A DNA stretch of 64,000 nucleotides from Hormoscilla sp. GM7CHS1pb (GCA_014323675.1 JACONN010000005.1:682001-746000); one strand, 5' to 3'. Positions 45,670-55,269 are shown, numbered from the stretch's first letter. Program-made: numbers and translations. Notes: a model not told the origin generated them from the sequence alone.

Positions 45670-45972
45670 ATGTTATCAGAAGCAAGCCGTTACTACAATC
45701 TAGAGACAGCCAACTTCACAGACGCCGAGGGTAGGATAGTAGCCTACAAGCGTCGGCGGTTTCTGCCTCAGAGTGAAAAGCTGAAGTTGCTTTTAGAAGT
45801 AACGGTAACAGAGGGCGATCGGCTAGACGCGATCGCCAACAAGTACATCGGGTCTCCAGAAATGTTCTGGCAGCTGTGCGATGCAAACAACACGATGAAC
45901 CCCTTCGATCTGGCGGCCACCCCAGGGAAACAGATCCGGGTGCCCCAGCCAGATATCCAGGGAAATTTTTAA
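45670..45972 (+). CDS. LysM-type baseplate protein of the injection system
   Basis: 100 residues. The middle and end form a LysM-like fold (VTEGDRLDAIANKYIGSPEM, WQLCDANNTMNPFDL) ending in KQIRVPQP, typical of the small tail protein gpX/gp53 class. It links tube and hub. It lies 25 bases after the tube gene and 21 before the hub gene. Confidence 0.85.
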   Translation: MLSEASRYYNLETANFTDAEGRIVAYKRRRFLPQSEKLKLLLEVTVTEGDRLDAIANKYIGSPEMFWQLCDANNTMNPFDLAATPGKQIRVPQPDIQGNF

Positions 45973-45993
45973 CAAATAGGTCTAAACAGAAAA

Positions 45994-47130
45994 ATGATCT
46001 TCCTGGGCGTACAACTGACTATACTAATAGGCAAGACAGTGCCAGTGCCAGCATCCCGCTTGCTGCTGGAATCCCTAGCTAGCGTTGAAGTAACAAACAG
46101 CGATACCGGGCGATCGGGGTTTCAGATGAGCTTTAGTGCCAATCGCAATGGGATGTCAGATCTAGATTATCCCCTGCTAAAGGAGGTAAAGCAGTTGAAC
46201 CGGGTCATCCTGGTGGTAATATTCAACGGCAGACCCCACGTGCTCAGCGATGGCATAATAACCAACCAGCAAGTACAACCGAGTACTCAACCAGGGGTGT
46301 CTTCAACGATAATAGCGACAGGGGAAGACGTGAGCGTGATGATGGATATGGAGGAAAAAATCGCCCAGCATCCATCCCAGAATCAAACGACGATCGTCAG
46401 CAAAATAATTGCCAAGTATGCTCAATACGGTATAATTCCCAAAGTAATTCCCCCCTCGGGGGACAAGCCCCCTTTACCGACAGAATATATTCCGACCCAG
46501 CGCGGCACTGACCTAGAATATATTAAGGAAATGGCCGAAATGAATGGCTATGTGTTTTATGTTTCCCCGGGACCAGCCCCGGGTACGAGCATGGCATATT
46601 GGGGGCCGCCGGAGAAGTTGGGGGTACCCCAATCAGCCCTATCGGTAAATATGGGGTGGCACTCCAATGTGGACTCAATTAACTTCCAGTATGACGCTCT
46701 AGCAGCTAGCGAGGCATCTGGAGAATTGCAGGACCATAAAAGCAATAAGTGCCAGGGGGTAACAGTAAAATCCTCCAAGAGCAAGCGTCCGACTCTGGCT
46801 ACCTCATCAGGATTGAAGCAGAGTAAAGTGCGGAAGCGGTTGCTTTCACCTCAGGGGTCGAATCAGTCCCAGTCTAAAGCCCGGGTCCAGTCGATCACAG
46901 ATACTTCTCTAGACCAAGTAGTCACAGCCGAAGGAGAACTGGATTCCAAGAATTATGGTAGTTTACTGAGGGCTCGGGGTTTAGTGGGTTTGCGAGGGGT
47001 AGGCAAAAGTTACGACGGCCTCTATTACGTCAAAAGCGTTACCCATAAGTTAGAGCGAGGAAAATATAAACAGAGCTTCACTTTGACTCGTGAAGGTTTA
47101 GGTGCAACTGTTCCAGTAGTGATACCATGA
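45994..47130 (+). CDS. gpD/gp27-like hub protein of the injection system
   Basis: 378 residues. N-terminal hub domain (ASVEVTNSDTGRSGFQMSFS), middle YIPTQRGTDLEYIKEMAEMN which is a very recognisable phage late-control gene D motif, and C-terminal YYVKSVTHKLERGKYKQSF. It forms the trimeric hub at the base of the tube, joined to the spike encoded by the next gene. The stop overlaps the following ATG (ATGA). A basic low-complexity linker lies at about 255-305. Confidence 0.87.
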   Translation: MIFLGVQLTILIGKTVPVPASRLLLESLASVEVTNSDTGRSGFQMSFSANRNGMSDLDYPLLKEVKQLNRVILVVIFNGRPHVLSDGIITNQQVQPSTQPGVSSTIIATGEDVSVMMDMEEKIAQHPSQNQTTIVSKIIAKYAQYGIIPKVIPPSGDKPPLPTEYIPTQRGTDLEYIKEMAEMNGYVFYVSPGPAPGTSMAYWGPPEKLGVPQSALSVNMGWHSNVDSINFQYDALAASEASGELQDHKSNKCQGVTVKSSKSKRPTLATSSGLKQSKVRKRLLSPQGSNQSQSKARVQSITDTSLDQVVTAEGELDSKNYGSLLRARGLVGLRGVGKSYDGLYYVKSVTHKLERGKYKQSFTLTREGLGATVPVVIP

Positions 47131-47942
47131 ATAATTTATTTGGCAAATATCGCGGAAAAGTTACAGATACGAAAGATCTAAACAAACTCGGTCGCGTGGA
47201 AGTGAGCGTGCCATCAGTCCTGGGAGACAAGCGCCTCTGGGCGGATCCCTGCGTCCCCTACGCAGGCAAAGATATTGGCATGTTTGCCATCCCGCCGAAA
47301 GGCTCGGATGTCTGGGTAGAATTCGAGGGAGGCAATATAGATCGCCCGATTTGGACGGGTTGTTTCTGGTGCCCAACAGAAATGCCTAAAAAAGCTGCTG
47401 ACGCCACCTTAGCGGGGGAACCAGAGAAGTGTCAGGTGTTTAAGACCTCCGGAGTCACGATCGCCATCAGCAGTCTGAGCAAAGGGGAAAAATATCTGTC
47501 AGTGGAGGTGGGGAAACCGGTAGTAGATAAACCCTTGAAGGTGCTATTTAATGACAAGGGAATTGAAATCAACAATAACAATAAGACGACGGTGAAATTA
47601 ACGGAAAAAGAGATAGAGTTAAAGAATGGAAAAGAATCGATAGTGACGATCGCGGAAGAGAGCATCAAGTTGGCGGAAAAGCAGGTGGAAATAGAACTGA
47701 ATAAGGACAAGATCGGATTAAAGAAGAGCAAGTCGATCGCGGAATTGACGGAAAGTGCGTTTAACCTAGAGAAGGATCAAGCAAAAGTACAGCTATCGGA
47801 CTCAGGGGTAAAAATGAGTAAGACAACAGCGGCAGTGGTAGAAATAACATCTTCGGCAATTAACTTAAAGAAGGGTTCAGCGAGTGTCAAGTTGTCAGGC
47901 AATACAGTAAATATGAACGAAGGGAGTCTAGAGGTAATGTAA
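47127..47942 (+). CDS. gpV/gp5-like spike protein of the injection system
   Basis: 271 residues. N-terminal OB-fold of the Phage_base_V family (GKYRGKVTDTKDLNKLGRVE, then KGSDVWVEFEGGNIDRPIWT) followed by about 150 residues of short strand repeats (VKLTEKEIELKNGK, IKLAEKQVEIELNKD, VQLSDSGVKMSKT), which fit a triple-stranded beta-helix needle. It caps the hub and pierces the target membrane. It is the last gene of the run; sheath, inner tube, baseplate wedge and ATPase genes are not in the window. Confidence 0.87.
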   Translation: MNNLFGKYRGKVTDTKDLNKLGRVEVSVPSVLGDKRLWADPCVPYAGKDIGMFAIPPKGSDVWVEFEGGNIDRPIWTGCFWCPTEMPKKAADATLAGEPEKCQVFKTSGVTIAISSLSKGEKYLSVEVGKPVVDKPLKVLFNDKGIEINNNNKTTVKLTEKEIELKNGKESIVTIAEESIKLAEKQVEIELNKDKIGLKKSKSIAELTESAFNLEKDQAKVQLSDSGVKMSKTTAAVVEITSSAINLKKGSASVKLSGNTVNMNEGSLEVM

Positions 47943-48227
47943 GTAGCGCAGCGTGTAGGGCCGTCGGAAGCCTGCCGGTCGGTGGTCAGGGGACTAGGCG
48001 ATCTCGCAGCGGAGGAGTCCCGGAGCGTATGCTTTAACTCTTGCTGCCAATTTTCCTGAAGGCCCAGATCGGTAATAGAAGCGATCGCCCTTATGGCCCG
48101 ATCGGGGATAATAAGCTGGCGGGGCTTTTCCACTGGCAGCAGCTGAATTTCTCTTTCTGGGTATTGAGATCCACGATTGCGGAAGTTCGGACAGATACTA
48201 GACTACAACAGAGAGACTCATGGACAG
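47943..48227. other. Intergenic stretch, no gene seen
   Basis: Contains TCGCAGCGGAGGAGTCCCGG at 48002, a member of the dispersed CGCAGCGGAGG word family. Confidence 0.4.
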
Positions 48228-48842
48228 CTATCGCCCGCAAATCGGACGGGCACCGGGTTTAACAGCATGAACGTACTCGCTACCAGATGCGGGCCATCCT
48301 CGTCGGTAAGACGCCTCAGAGGGTTTCCCCCATCCCAACTGCAAGACCATTTCCAAAAAATCTGACTTCTCCCATTTCCACAGGTAAACCCATTCCGTTC
48401 TGCGAGCAAGTCCTTCTACCTCCCCAGGGGCGATCGGTCGATAGTCCTTACCGCTGGCAACAGTCAAATACAATTCCATCCCCAACGTCACCTCTTGCCA
48501 GAATGCCAAAACTTCCGCCTGATGCGCCTTCAGGATCTCCAGGTCCCTAGAGAGAGCGATCAGCTGCTCGTGGACTACTGGATAATGGAGAGTCTTACCC
48601 TTAACTTGCAGGTGACGCCAGACAATACCCGAGACTTGCCGTTCCCTCTGGTAGCGGTGAACCGTCGCCTTAAAATCTTGATAGGCCGTAAACTTTTGCA
48701 GCCCCTCAACGTTCAGCAAGCAGTCGATCGCAGGATTGCCAGACGCTTTGGCCTTAAGATTGAGGCGCTCTCCCTTTATGCAAGCTTGGCGCTCCGAGGC
48801 CAATATTTCGATTAACTCTTCAGTACTGTAGACCTGTGACAT
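48228..48842 (-). CDS. Conserved cyanobacterial protein of unknown function
   Basis: 204 residues, soluble, tryptophan-rich in the C-terminal half (EWVYLWKWEKSDFLEMVLQ). The N-terminus VYSTEELIEILASERQAC is helical. No family known to me. It converges on the injection-system genes from the other strand, with no sign of joint transcription. Confidence 0.6.
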   Translation of the reverse strand: MSQVYSTEELIEILASERQACIKGERLNLKAKASGNPAIDCLLNVEGLQKFTAYQDFKATVHRYQRERQVSGIVWRHLQVKGKTLHYPVVHEQLIALSRDLEILKAHQAEVLAFWQEVTLGMELYLTVASGKDYRPIAPGEVEGLARRTEWVYLWKWEKSDFLEMVLQLGWGKPSEASYRRGWPASGSEYVHAVKPGARPICGR

Positions 48843-49391
48843 GACCCTCAGCCCATCAGTTTTTCAGTTTAGAACTTTTTCTCAAGAAAATTAGATTTTC
48901 AAGAAAATGGCTTGAAACAAATATTATTCGATGTTATAATTATGGAGGATGTGGGGGCGATGCGAGGGAAATTTATAGATAATTTAATTTTTTAAAATAA
49001 TTACAGCGAAGGTAGCGTTCGCTGTTAACAGTAGCATTTCAATTTTCAATCATTATCTTCTGAAATGGATTATTAGGAGAGTTTTCGCGGAGATATCTGT
49101 TCGGTCGATTTCCCAGCGTAGCCCTTCACTTATAGTAAAACATCAGGCTTGGAAATAATCGATTTTTCGGTCGTTTCCGGGAGCACCCACCCTGTTGTGT
49201 CGCATCCTGCGCACAACATGGGTGGGTGCTCCGGAAACGAAAGTCCGCGGACCGTGCCTTTGGTAGTTAACATCGTAACAAGACCCCTCTTCTATCTCTT
49301 TATTCAGTGTTTACTACAAACGGTGCCCCTGAAGGGGCACGGGGAAACACTGAAGTGTTTACTACAAACCGTGCCTTTTTTACTCGATCGG
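48843..49391. other. Intergenic stretch rich in long hairpins
   Basis: A very long inverted repeat at about 49172-49240: GGGAGCACCCACCC and TGTTGTG pair with CACAACA and GGGTGGGTGCTCC across a 12-base loop. At 49309-49371 GTGTTTACTACAAAC occurs twice around GGTGCCCCTGAAGGGGCAC. No gene found. Confidence 0.7.
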
Positions 49392-49964
49392 CTATTGAGT
49401 CAACTCCACATTGATTTCATTCACCGGTCGCCGCCTCAACTCGACCGATTCCGATCGGGGTAACAAATCAAACACCTCCCGGAAGGCATCATCCACCCGT
49501 TCAAAGGGGATATTGCCGCTAGCGTTAAAAACCACCTTACCCGTCTCATCCAGGATCAGAGTTTGAGGCACCAAGCCTTCATAATAATATCCCGGTTCCG
49601 TAGGTTCATAGGTAGATTTGGGCAAGATCGCATCCACATCGATCGGGATAAAATCTGCGGGCACTCCATAAAATGCCTGAAGTTGGGAAACCACAGTAGA
49701 ATATTGCTTGCAATCGCGGCTGTCATCCACGTAAAACACCAGCAGGATGGGCTTATCCCGCTTCCGAGCTTGTGCCAATGTCACTTTCGGCGGTATCAAT
49801 GAACCATTACCGCCATAGAGAGCAAAGATATTACCATCAAAGTTATCATCATTAATCCCCGCTAGCGCCGGTGGTATTTCCAGAGCTGCATGCCAGCTGA
49901 GGGTAACACACAGCATCAACAGGCAGATCCCTGCCAGAGTACGTTCTAATCGACAATCAGTCAT
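49392..49964 (-). CDS. Thioredoxin-fold thylakoid protein, photosystem I accumulation factor-like
   Basis: 190 residues. N-terminal membrane anchor or signal (LAGICLLMLCVTLSWHAAL), then a thioredoxin-like domain KPILLVFYVDDSRDCKQYST where the usual CxxC is reduced to a single cysteine, and GLVPQTLILDETGKVVFN with the cis-proline. FALYGGNGSLIPPKVTLAQ and PTEPGYYYEG match, as I recall, the cyanobacterial family annotated as thylakoid membrane photosystem I accumulation factor. A role in photosystem I assembly is therefore likely but rests on memory of that annotation. Confidence 0.72.
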   Translation of the reverse strand: MTDCRLERTLAGICLLMLCVTLSWHAALEIPPALAGINDDNFDGNIFALYGGNGSLIPPKVTLAQARKRDKPILLVFYVDDSRDCKQYSTVVSQLQAFYGVPADFIPIDVDAILPKSTYEPTEPGYYYEGLVPQTLILDETGKVVFNASGNIPFERVDDAFREVFDLLPRSESVELRRRPVNEINVELTQ

Positions 49965-50068
49965 AATAGTTGAGATTTAAAACCGTAATAGTGAGCAAGT
50001 AACAGGCCGAGTGACCAGTACCGTGACGCTGACAACTGATAGATGAAGTCATCTGGTTTCAGTTTACC

Positions 50069-50293
50069 TTGCGAGGTCAATGTATTACCTGGCATAAAAA
50101 ACCACCCCGACTGAAAACAGGTTTAACTTTTGAAAATCCAACAGCCGCATCTAAACATCCTGCTAGTAATATAATCCACTCCGACAACAAACTCGACGGC
50201 AATTTCCTTGATATCGTCCAGGCAATTATGCAAACTAGAGCCAGTGAATTTCCCTTCGACCGAGCGATCGCTATCCTCAAAAATTATCGCTAA
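50069..50293 (+). CDS. Possible small protein
   Basis: A 74-codon frame. The second half (KLDGNFLDIVQAIMQTRASE, FPFDRAIAILKNYR) looks like a helical protein, but no ribosome site or family is seen and the first part is poor. The minus strand is also open. The flanks (49965-50068, 50294-50446) hold only AT-rich repeats like CAATTCTC. Confidence 0.25.
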   Translation: MRGQCITWHKKPPRLKTGLTFENPTAASKHPASNIIHSDNKLDGNFLDIVQAIMQTRASEFPFDRAIAILKNYR

Positions 50294-50446
50294 TTGTCAG
50301 TTGAAGCCTGTCAGTTCTCCATTTTCAATTCTCTATTCTCAATTCTCCATAAGCCGCATTAAATTGCATAAAAAGAGAAGCTAAGATACTTGTTCTCAAT
50401 TGCTTTGGCAATTTTAAATTTTGAAGAAATAATTTTTAATTGCTTA

Positions 50447-52156
50447 TCATTTTTGCCGCTCGCCATTTTTTTCAAGCTGATTTTCCGACCAGGAATTACC
50501 TATCCCTCGCAGGATACCGCGACCAATTAAACCAATACCTCTACCAATTACTTGGGTAAGAATATAGACAATGCTGCTACCGACGAAAGCAATAAACGAC
50601 CGCAAACGAGGCTCGATCGCATCCCTTATTTCTAGGGCCAAAGTAACCGCCTGCTGCCAGCCCGTCAGTTTTTCTAACTCTGGGCGTCTGGGAGCATAGA
50701 TCGATATTTTTTTAATGCCCCGACTATCAAAACCAAACAGAATATACTGGCTTTCAAAGATCGCCTTTGGTTCTGCAAACAATTGCTCGTAGCGATATTT
50801 CCAAGACAAATTATTTCTAAATCTTTCTATAGCGCGAGTTGAAATTAATTCCCGGTCATAAAACAATGATTTAATTGCCATCACATCTGCAAAATTATTC
50901 AACAGCGGTTGCACGACCCCATTAGCCACCTGAATGATTAAATTTTCCATCACCGCTGCGGCCCGGGCGATCGCTTCAGGGGTTCCCGCCGAGTAGGGAG
51001 CATTATCAATTATTAAAGGCTGCTCGTACAACAAATGAGAAAATAACTCCATCACCAGAGGAATTTTGTTAAGAATTGTTGTCCTCACAACTGGGGCATC
51101 TTGCAGCAGAACCACCAGCAAATCCAATGAGCGATCGCCCACTTGCACCCGATAATACTTCCCAAAAAAATCTCTAGTTGACTCCGACCACAAATCATGC
51201 AAAATTTCCCAATTCTGCTCTTTTAATTGACTTAGTTCTACCTGACCAAAATGTAATTCATTCAAGATTTTTTCTAATTGCCGCAATATAGTATATAGCA
51301 GTTCCCGTTTCTTTTCCTCGCGTAAAATATCAATTTCTAGGGGCAGACCCGTCAAGTTTTGCAAGTCCCAACCCAGTTTAGCAGTCATCGAGGGAAATAA
51401 AGAAGCTTGTTGGGAGCTAAAACTCCAGCAGGAGAGTGAAGCATTAGGAATTTCCGACCCCTTTTGCGGGACCGCTACAGTATTGGGGATTATTGGGCTT
51501 ATCGGAACTGGCAGCTTATTCTGGACCTGTGGGGCGAACAGCTGATTGAGTAACCAACTAGCAGTTTGCAGTTCTCGCAAGCGTCCCACCAAAATTGCCC
51601 GACTCAGAGGAGAAAGGGCTGGGTTTTGCAGTTGACCGATCGCCTTCGCCCTGGCGGCCGCAATTTGTCGCAACCCCGACAAGCGCCAGCTATTACCCAC
51701 ACGGGCCACAAAACCTAGAGGTCTCGATCCAGAGGAGCTCGCCAGTTCCCAGTAATTCTCACCAGCTGCCACAAGGCGTATCACCCTCACCAACTCGGGG
51801 ACTGCAATACCTTTAGGGCAATAACCATTCACCCCCAAAACCTGAGCTTGACGCAGCACCGTTGCATCCTGTATAGCAGTCAGCAGTAAAACAGGCAAGT
51901 CATAATATCGGGTTTTCAACAGCTGACAGATTTGTAGGGGATCCCCATTGGACATATCCAACACTAGATCGAGAATTACCAAGTCCACTCGGACAGTTTC
52001 GGAACGGGCGGCCAGAACCTGCTCCGCCCCTGCCCTACTGTCAGCTTCTGCCACCACCTCCAGGTCCGCAAACTGCTGGCATATCGTCCGTAGACCCAGC
52101 CGGAAAATCTGGTCCCGATCGATTAACAGCAGCTGCCATGAATACTCATCATTCAT
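50447..52156 (-). CDS. Response-regulator protein with DUF3685 (Ycf55-like) domain
   Basis: 569 residues from ATG 52156; a GTG at 52174 is possible. Residues about 8-130 form a receiver domain with phospho-acceptor aspartate in LVILDLVLDM, threonine in VLLLTAIQD and lysine in GYCPKGI. The long C-terminal part is the cyanobacterial/plastid DUF3685 (Ycf55) domain, ending in a hydrophobic segment (SFIAFVGSSIVYILTQVIG). No DNA-binding domain. Role unknown; it may signal at a membrane. A lone gene flanked by repeats. Confidence 0.85.
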   Translation of the reverse strand: MNDEYSWQLLLIDRDQIFRLGLRTICQQFADLEVVAEADSRAGAEQVLAARSETVRVDLVILDLVLDMSNGDPLQICQLLKTRYYDLPVLLLTAIQDATVLRQAQVLGVNGYCPKGIAVPELVRVIRLVAAGENYWELASSSGSRPLGFVARVGNSWRLSGLRQIAAARAKAIGQLQNPALSPLSRAILVGRLRELQTASWLLNQLFAPQVQNKLPVPISPIIPNTVAVPQKGSEIPNASLSCWSFSSQQASLFPSMTAKLGWDLQNLTGLPLEIDILREEKKRELLYTILRQLEKILNELHFGQVELSQLKEQNWEILHDLWSESTRDFFGKYYRVQVGDRSLDLLVVLLQDAPVVRTTILNKIPLVMELFSHLLYEQPLIIDNAPYSAGTPEAIARAAAVMENLIIQVANGVVQPLLNNFADVMAIKSLFYDRELISTRAIERFRNNLSWKYRYEQLFAEPKAIFESQYILFGFDSRGIKKISIYAPRRPELEKLTGWQQAVTLALEIRDAIEPRLRSFIAFVGSSIVYILTQVIGRGIGLIGRGILRGIGNSWSENQLEKNGERQK

Positions 52157-52510
52157 TCGTGCTATCTTTATCACAAAGTCGCGCAGCGTTCGAGTAACGA
52201 AGCAATCTCAACTTTTAGCAACTACAACATTGGCGTCAGAGATAGTAATTATACCATCATATGCGTCAAAGGCGATCGCCTGCAATGCTCTCAACATATT
52301 ATTGAGAGCGCGTTTTTCGTGCTATGTACTTTTTACCTCCTTTTCCTTCCTCGAGAGATTGCTTGGCTAGCGCTCGGAACGCCACGCTGCGCAGCACTCC
52401 AGGCCCGAGTCCCCCGGCCTTCGCAGCAGAGCCATCGCACGCTCCGGGAACCCTCCGCTACGAGGGGGGAGTTACTCAAAAAGCACAAGTATCTCTCAAT
52501 TATCCCCCCC

Positions 52511-52569
52511 CAAGTATCACTTTACAGGCGCGCTCTGATATCAGAGCGCGCTCTGTCAAGTGATACTTG
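52511..52569. repeat. Palindrome inside a palindrome
   Basis: Outer arms CAAGTATCACTT (52511-52522) and AAGTGATACTTG (52558-52569). Inside is a perfect 24-bp palindrome, 52528-52551, with half-site GCGCGCTCTGAT. Both levels are perfect. Confidence 0.9.
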
Positions 52570-52766
52570 CCTCGACACAATGACTATTGATCCCTTAAGC
52601 GCAGTTCCTGACCGTCCGGAGTATAACAAACCCATCTTGGCTTTTGTCAACCTAGTTTAACAATACTTAATATTTTTGCCATAAGCGTCCATGCTCTAGC
52701 GAATCGTTAATGGCTAATGGCTAATTGCAACGACGGGATGATAAGTGACCGCGTACCATTCGATTC

Positions 52767-52911
52767 CGATGTCTCTGCTCCTTGCTCTTGTCCCAGGGTC
52801 CATAAGGCACACAGGAGACATCGTCTCTGGGTCGAGGTATCTCGCGAAGGCCGCGCCTTAAGCACTACCCAGGAGATACCTCGCGCCTTAAGCACTACCC
52901 CAGAGACATCG
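52767..52911. repeat. Nested palindromic element, GATGTCTC family
   Basis: Outer arms CGATGTCTCTG (52767) and CAGAGACATCG (52901-52911), perfect over 11 bp. A third arm AGGAGACATCG ends at 52823. Inside, CGAGGTATCTCGCG (52833) pairs with AGGAGATACCTCGCG (52871-52885). GCACTACCC occurs before each closing arm (52862 and 52892). Confidence 0.9.
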
Positions 52912-53075
52912 TCTACTGACCGGTACCAGGACCCTACCAGGACCAGGACCCTACCAGGACCGAGTCATATAATAGTGACCACCCCCAACTGCTTTTTCGA
53001 TCGCCTGGCGCAGAGCTGATTTCTTGTTATTTAAACTTTGGTCTTGATTCATTTTCTTTTCGATCTCATCTCCTT

Positions 53076-53158
53076 CGATGTCTCCGGAGAGCTCTCGTTA
53101 CCAGGCGGGAGCCTGGTAACGCTGTCCACCGGGAACTCGCACTACTCCGGAGACATCG
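53076..53158. repeat. Nested palindromic element, GATGTCTC family
   Basis: Outer arms CGATGTCTCCGGAG and CTCCGGAGACATCG, perfect over 14 bp, with GCACTAC before the closing arm. Inside sits a complete copy of another repeat, CGTTACCAGGC/GCCTGGTAACG (53096-53121), also found alone at 35016. Confidence 0.92.
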
Positions 53159-53627
53159 CTGTCCCATCATGACACTTTCCTTGTTAGTCGTTACTTGTCC
53201 CTGGCTGTACAAGTTGCTCTTTATCCGCCTGCATTTACTACTGGTTTTCGTTCAATCTTACTTAGTCCAATCTTCTGTTATTCGATCGAGTATCTGGACT
53301 ATTTTATTACCCAGATCACTGATTTTATATCATTATATTGCTCTTGAGAATTATTTACAAGCCTTGTGTAGGTACTTTCTTTGCCCCGAGCCCGATGGCC
53401 GCTGGTCACTGGTTATTGACAGACTCCTGTTATGGTCAGTCCAATCCGATCGTTATACCGTACCCCTTAAATCTACGCAAGCCCGTGGTTTACGATCCAT
53501 CGCTGCTGCCAAAAGTCTTGTCCCGTCAATAAATGTATCATATATGTAATATGTTTGCTTGCATTTGGGTAGCCCGATAATCTCAAAGAACGAATCCCTT
53601 TAAAATGTGTGACCCCTCAATACGAGC

Positions 53628-53795
53628 TTATAGTATCACGAAAACATGATACATTTGGTATCTGGCCCCGGTTTCAAAAATACTCAAAGCCTTCTCCGTT
53701 AATCTATCCTTTAATGCATGGGAAGCAAAGGCACCAGCTGCTACCGTCAGGGCCCCAAAAATAGAGGCGATCGCCAGAAAAATTATTGTCATCAT
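53628..53795 (-). pseudogene. DUF423 membrane protein, N-terminal fragment
   Basis: From ATG 53795 the sequence MTIIFLAIASIFGALTVAAG, then GAFASHALKDRLTEKALSIFETGARYQMYH (in parts) is classic DUF423. The frame stops after VFVIL, near residue 55 of a usual ~120. Downstream sequence has no family match, so the second half is lost. The gene's 5' flank carries the CGCAGCGGAGGGGCCCGG word and an AGCCCCACCCT/AGGGTGGGGCT hairpin (53845-53868). Confidence 0.8.
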
Positions 53796-53874
53796 CTTCT
53801 TATTCTTCAGCCCCTGCGCAGCGGAGGGGCCCGGGTTCATGTAGCCCCACCCTTGAGGGTGGGGCTGGGGGGGG

Positions 53875-54564
53875 CTAGGAGGGAGTGCGAGTAGCTTCCA
53901 GGATGCGAGAGTAATAAAAGCTAGTCTTAGTCATGGCATCACGTGCAATAGAAAAGCCATTGCTTTCAAGAATCTCGACCACATCTACCTCGCGATGCAT
54001 GTAAGCGCGAGTTGCCTTACTAGGACCGGGAAATAAACTCCCGATTTTCTTGAGTATACACAAAGCCAGAGTTTTGGGGGCAAAACTGATAATCAGGCGA
54101 GATTCGGCCAGAGAACAGAGATGTCCGATCATCTCACTTGCCTGTTCTTGAGGATAGTGAATCAGCACATCCAGGCAAATCACCGTGTGGTAGCTGCCGC
54201 TTAATTGCTCCAAATCCCGGACAATAAAAGTAGGATTATCGTTGTTGCCGATCGCACGGGCCCTGGAGGATGCTTCTGTCACCATTTTTTCAGAAATATC
54301 ACTCCCATAGACTTGCGCACCCGCTTGGGCCAAGGGAATACTGAGGCTACCCACACCACAACCCGCATCGCAGACTGATAATCCTTTGATATTATCATCC
54401 GCCTGTAGCCAGGAGAGCACCGTATCAACCGTCTGCTGATGTCCCTTGCGGATATCCAGCTGGACTTTATTCACCTCGCCATCGCCATAGATCCTCTGCC
54501 ACCGCTCGAAGCCAGTCGCGTTAAAATACTCACGGACAATAGTTTTGTCATCTGCGGAGGTCAT
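53875..54564 (-). CDS. chlM: Magnesium protoporphyrin IX methyltransferase
   Basis: 229 residues from ATG 54564 (AGGTAAA upstream; an ATG ten codons earlier is less likely). Moves a methyl from S-adenosylmethionine to Mg-protoporphyrin IX in chlorophyll synthesis. SAM-binding motif CDAGCGVGSLSIPLA, post-motif YGSDIS, and family-specific FNATGFERWQRIYGDGEVNK and YYSRILEATR. It appears intact. It is the second chlorophyll pathway locus of the window. Confidence 0.95.
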   Translation of the reverse strand: MTSADDKTIVREYFNATGFERWQRIYGDGEVNKVQLDIRKGHQQTVDTVLSWLQADDNIKGLSVCDAGCGVGSLSIPLAQAGAQVYGSDISEKMVTEASSRARAIGNNDNPTFIVRDLEQLSGSYHTVICLDVLIHYPQEQASEMIGHLCSLAESRLIISFAPKTLALCILKKIGSLFPGPSKATRAYMHREVDVVEILESNGFSIARDAMTKTSFYYSRILEATRTPS

Positions 54565-54594
54565 TACTTTACCTGCGATCGTCATTATTTGCAA

Positions 54595-55060
54595 CCATCA
54601 AGCTTACCATTATCCGCGACATCGAGCGGTACGTCAAAGGATCGAACAAGACTTTTTCTGTCGGTTGCCAGAGGGGTGCGGTTGCTTGATGGGGCCAAGG
54701 AGTATTTTACCTTGTCGAGCGCGGGCTGTCCAGTCCTGTAATGGCAACTGGCGATCGCCATGGCCCCAAGAGCAAAGGTGAGGGAACTTTTGCCTTATCC
54801 AGAAGTACGATCTGTCTAACTCCAAAATTGATAAAGACAAAATTGTTAGGAGCTTCCATCTGCCATAAAAAAGCCCATGGAAGTTGCTGTTCGGTAAGGC
54901 GACGAGGAGTTATCAGCAGGACAGAGGCGGGGATGGGGAGTACAGGATTTTTGAAGGGAGAAATAGTTAATCCGCTGGGGTTGGCCGTGTCTCCCAACCC
55001 CACAGGGAGCCTACCCGACACGGCGATGGCCATTTAATTCGATGGAGGAAGAACAAAGAG
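54595..55060. other. Intergenic stretch, no convincing gene
   Basis: Both strands hold open frames of about 100 codons (54741-55037 plus, 54707-55033 minus), but neither resembles a protein family or has a ribosome site. AATTCGATGGAGGAAGAACA at the right end is the ribosome site region of the DUF433 relic. Confidence 0.4.
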
Positions 55061-55245
55061 ATGTTAGGATTAGACAGGATTACATTTAATCCCCGGATCC
55101 TGGCGGGACAAGCTTGCATTCGAGGAATGGGAATTCCCGTTTCTAAGGCAAGTGAATTTGGGGGCTAATGGTAAACCGGTGTCGGATATTTTAGAAGAGT
55201 CCCTCGATCTAGAACCCGAAGATATTAAACAATCTTTGCTGTCTT
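55061..55245 (+). pseudogene. DUF433 antitoxin-like gene, frameshifted and truncated
   Basis: GGAGGA precedes ATG 55061. The first frame reads ITFNPRILAGQACIRGMGIP and then runs out at 55168. The next frame from about 55152 carries the rest, NLGANGKPVSDILEE and LEPEDIKQSLL. One extra base near 55148 explains the switch. The 3' end runs into a GATGTCTC palindromic element at 55246 that replaces the last codons. Confidence 0.85.
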
Positions 55246-55269
55246 TCGATGTCTCTGGAGATCGCTCTT

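Larger units (their letters stand above)
52157..53627. other. 1.4-kb gene-free zone of palindromic repeats
   Basis: Open frames here (for example 53169-53549) run through repeats, lack ribosome sites and resemble no family. Main contents: the word CGCACGCTCCGGGAACCCTC (52437), and three nested palindromes listed separately. A 12-bp family CCAGGACCCTA is repeated at 52926-52960. Confidence 0.6.

Noticed and set aside
53169..53549. 126-codon ORF in the gene-free zone
   Set aside because: No family resemblance, no ribosome site, composition like the surrounding non-coding DNA.
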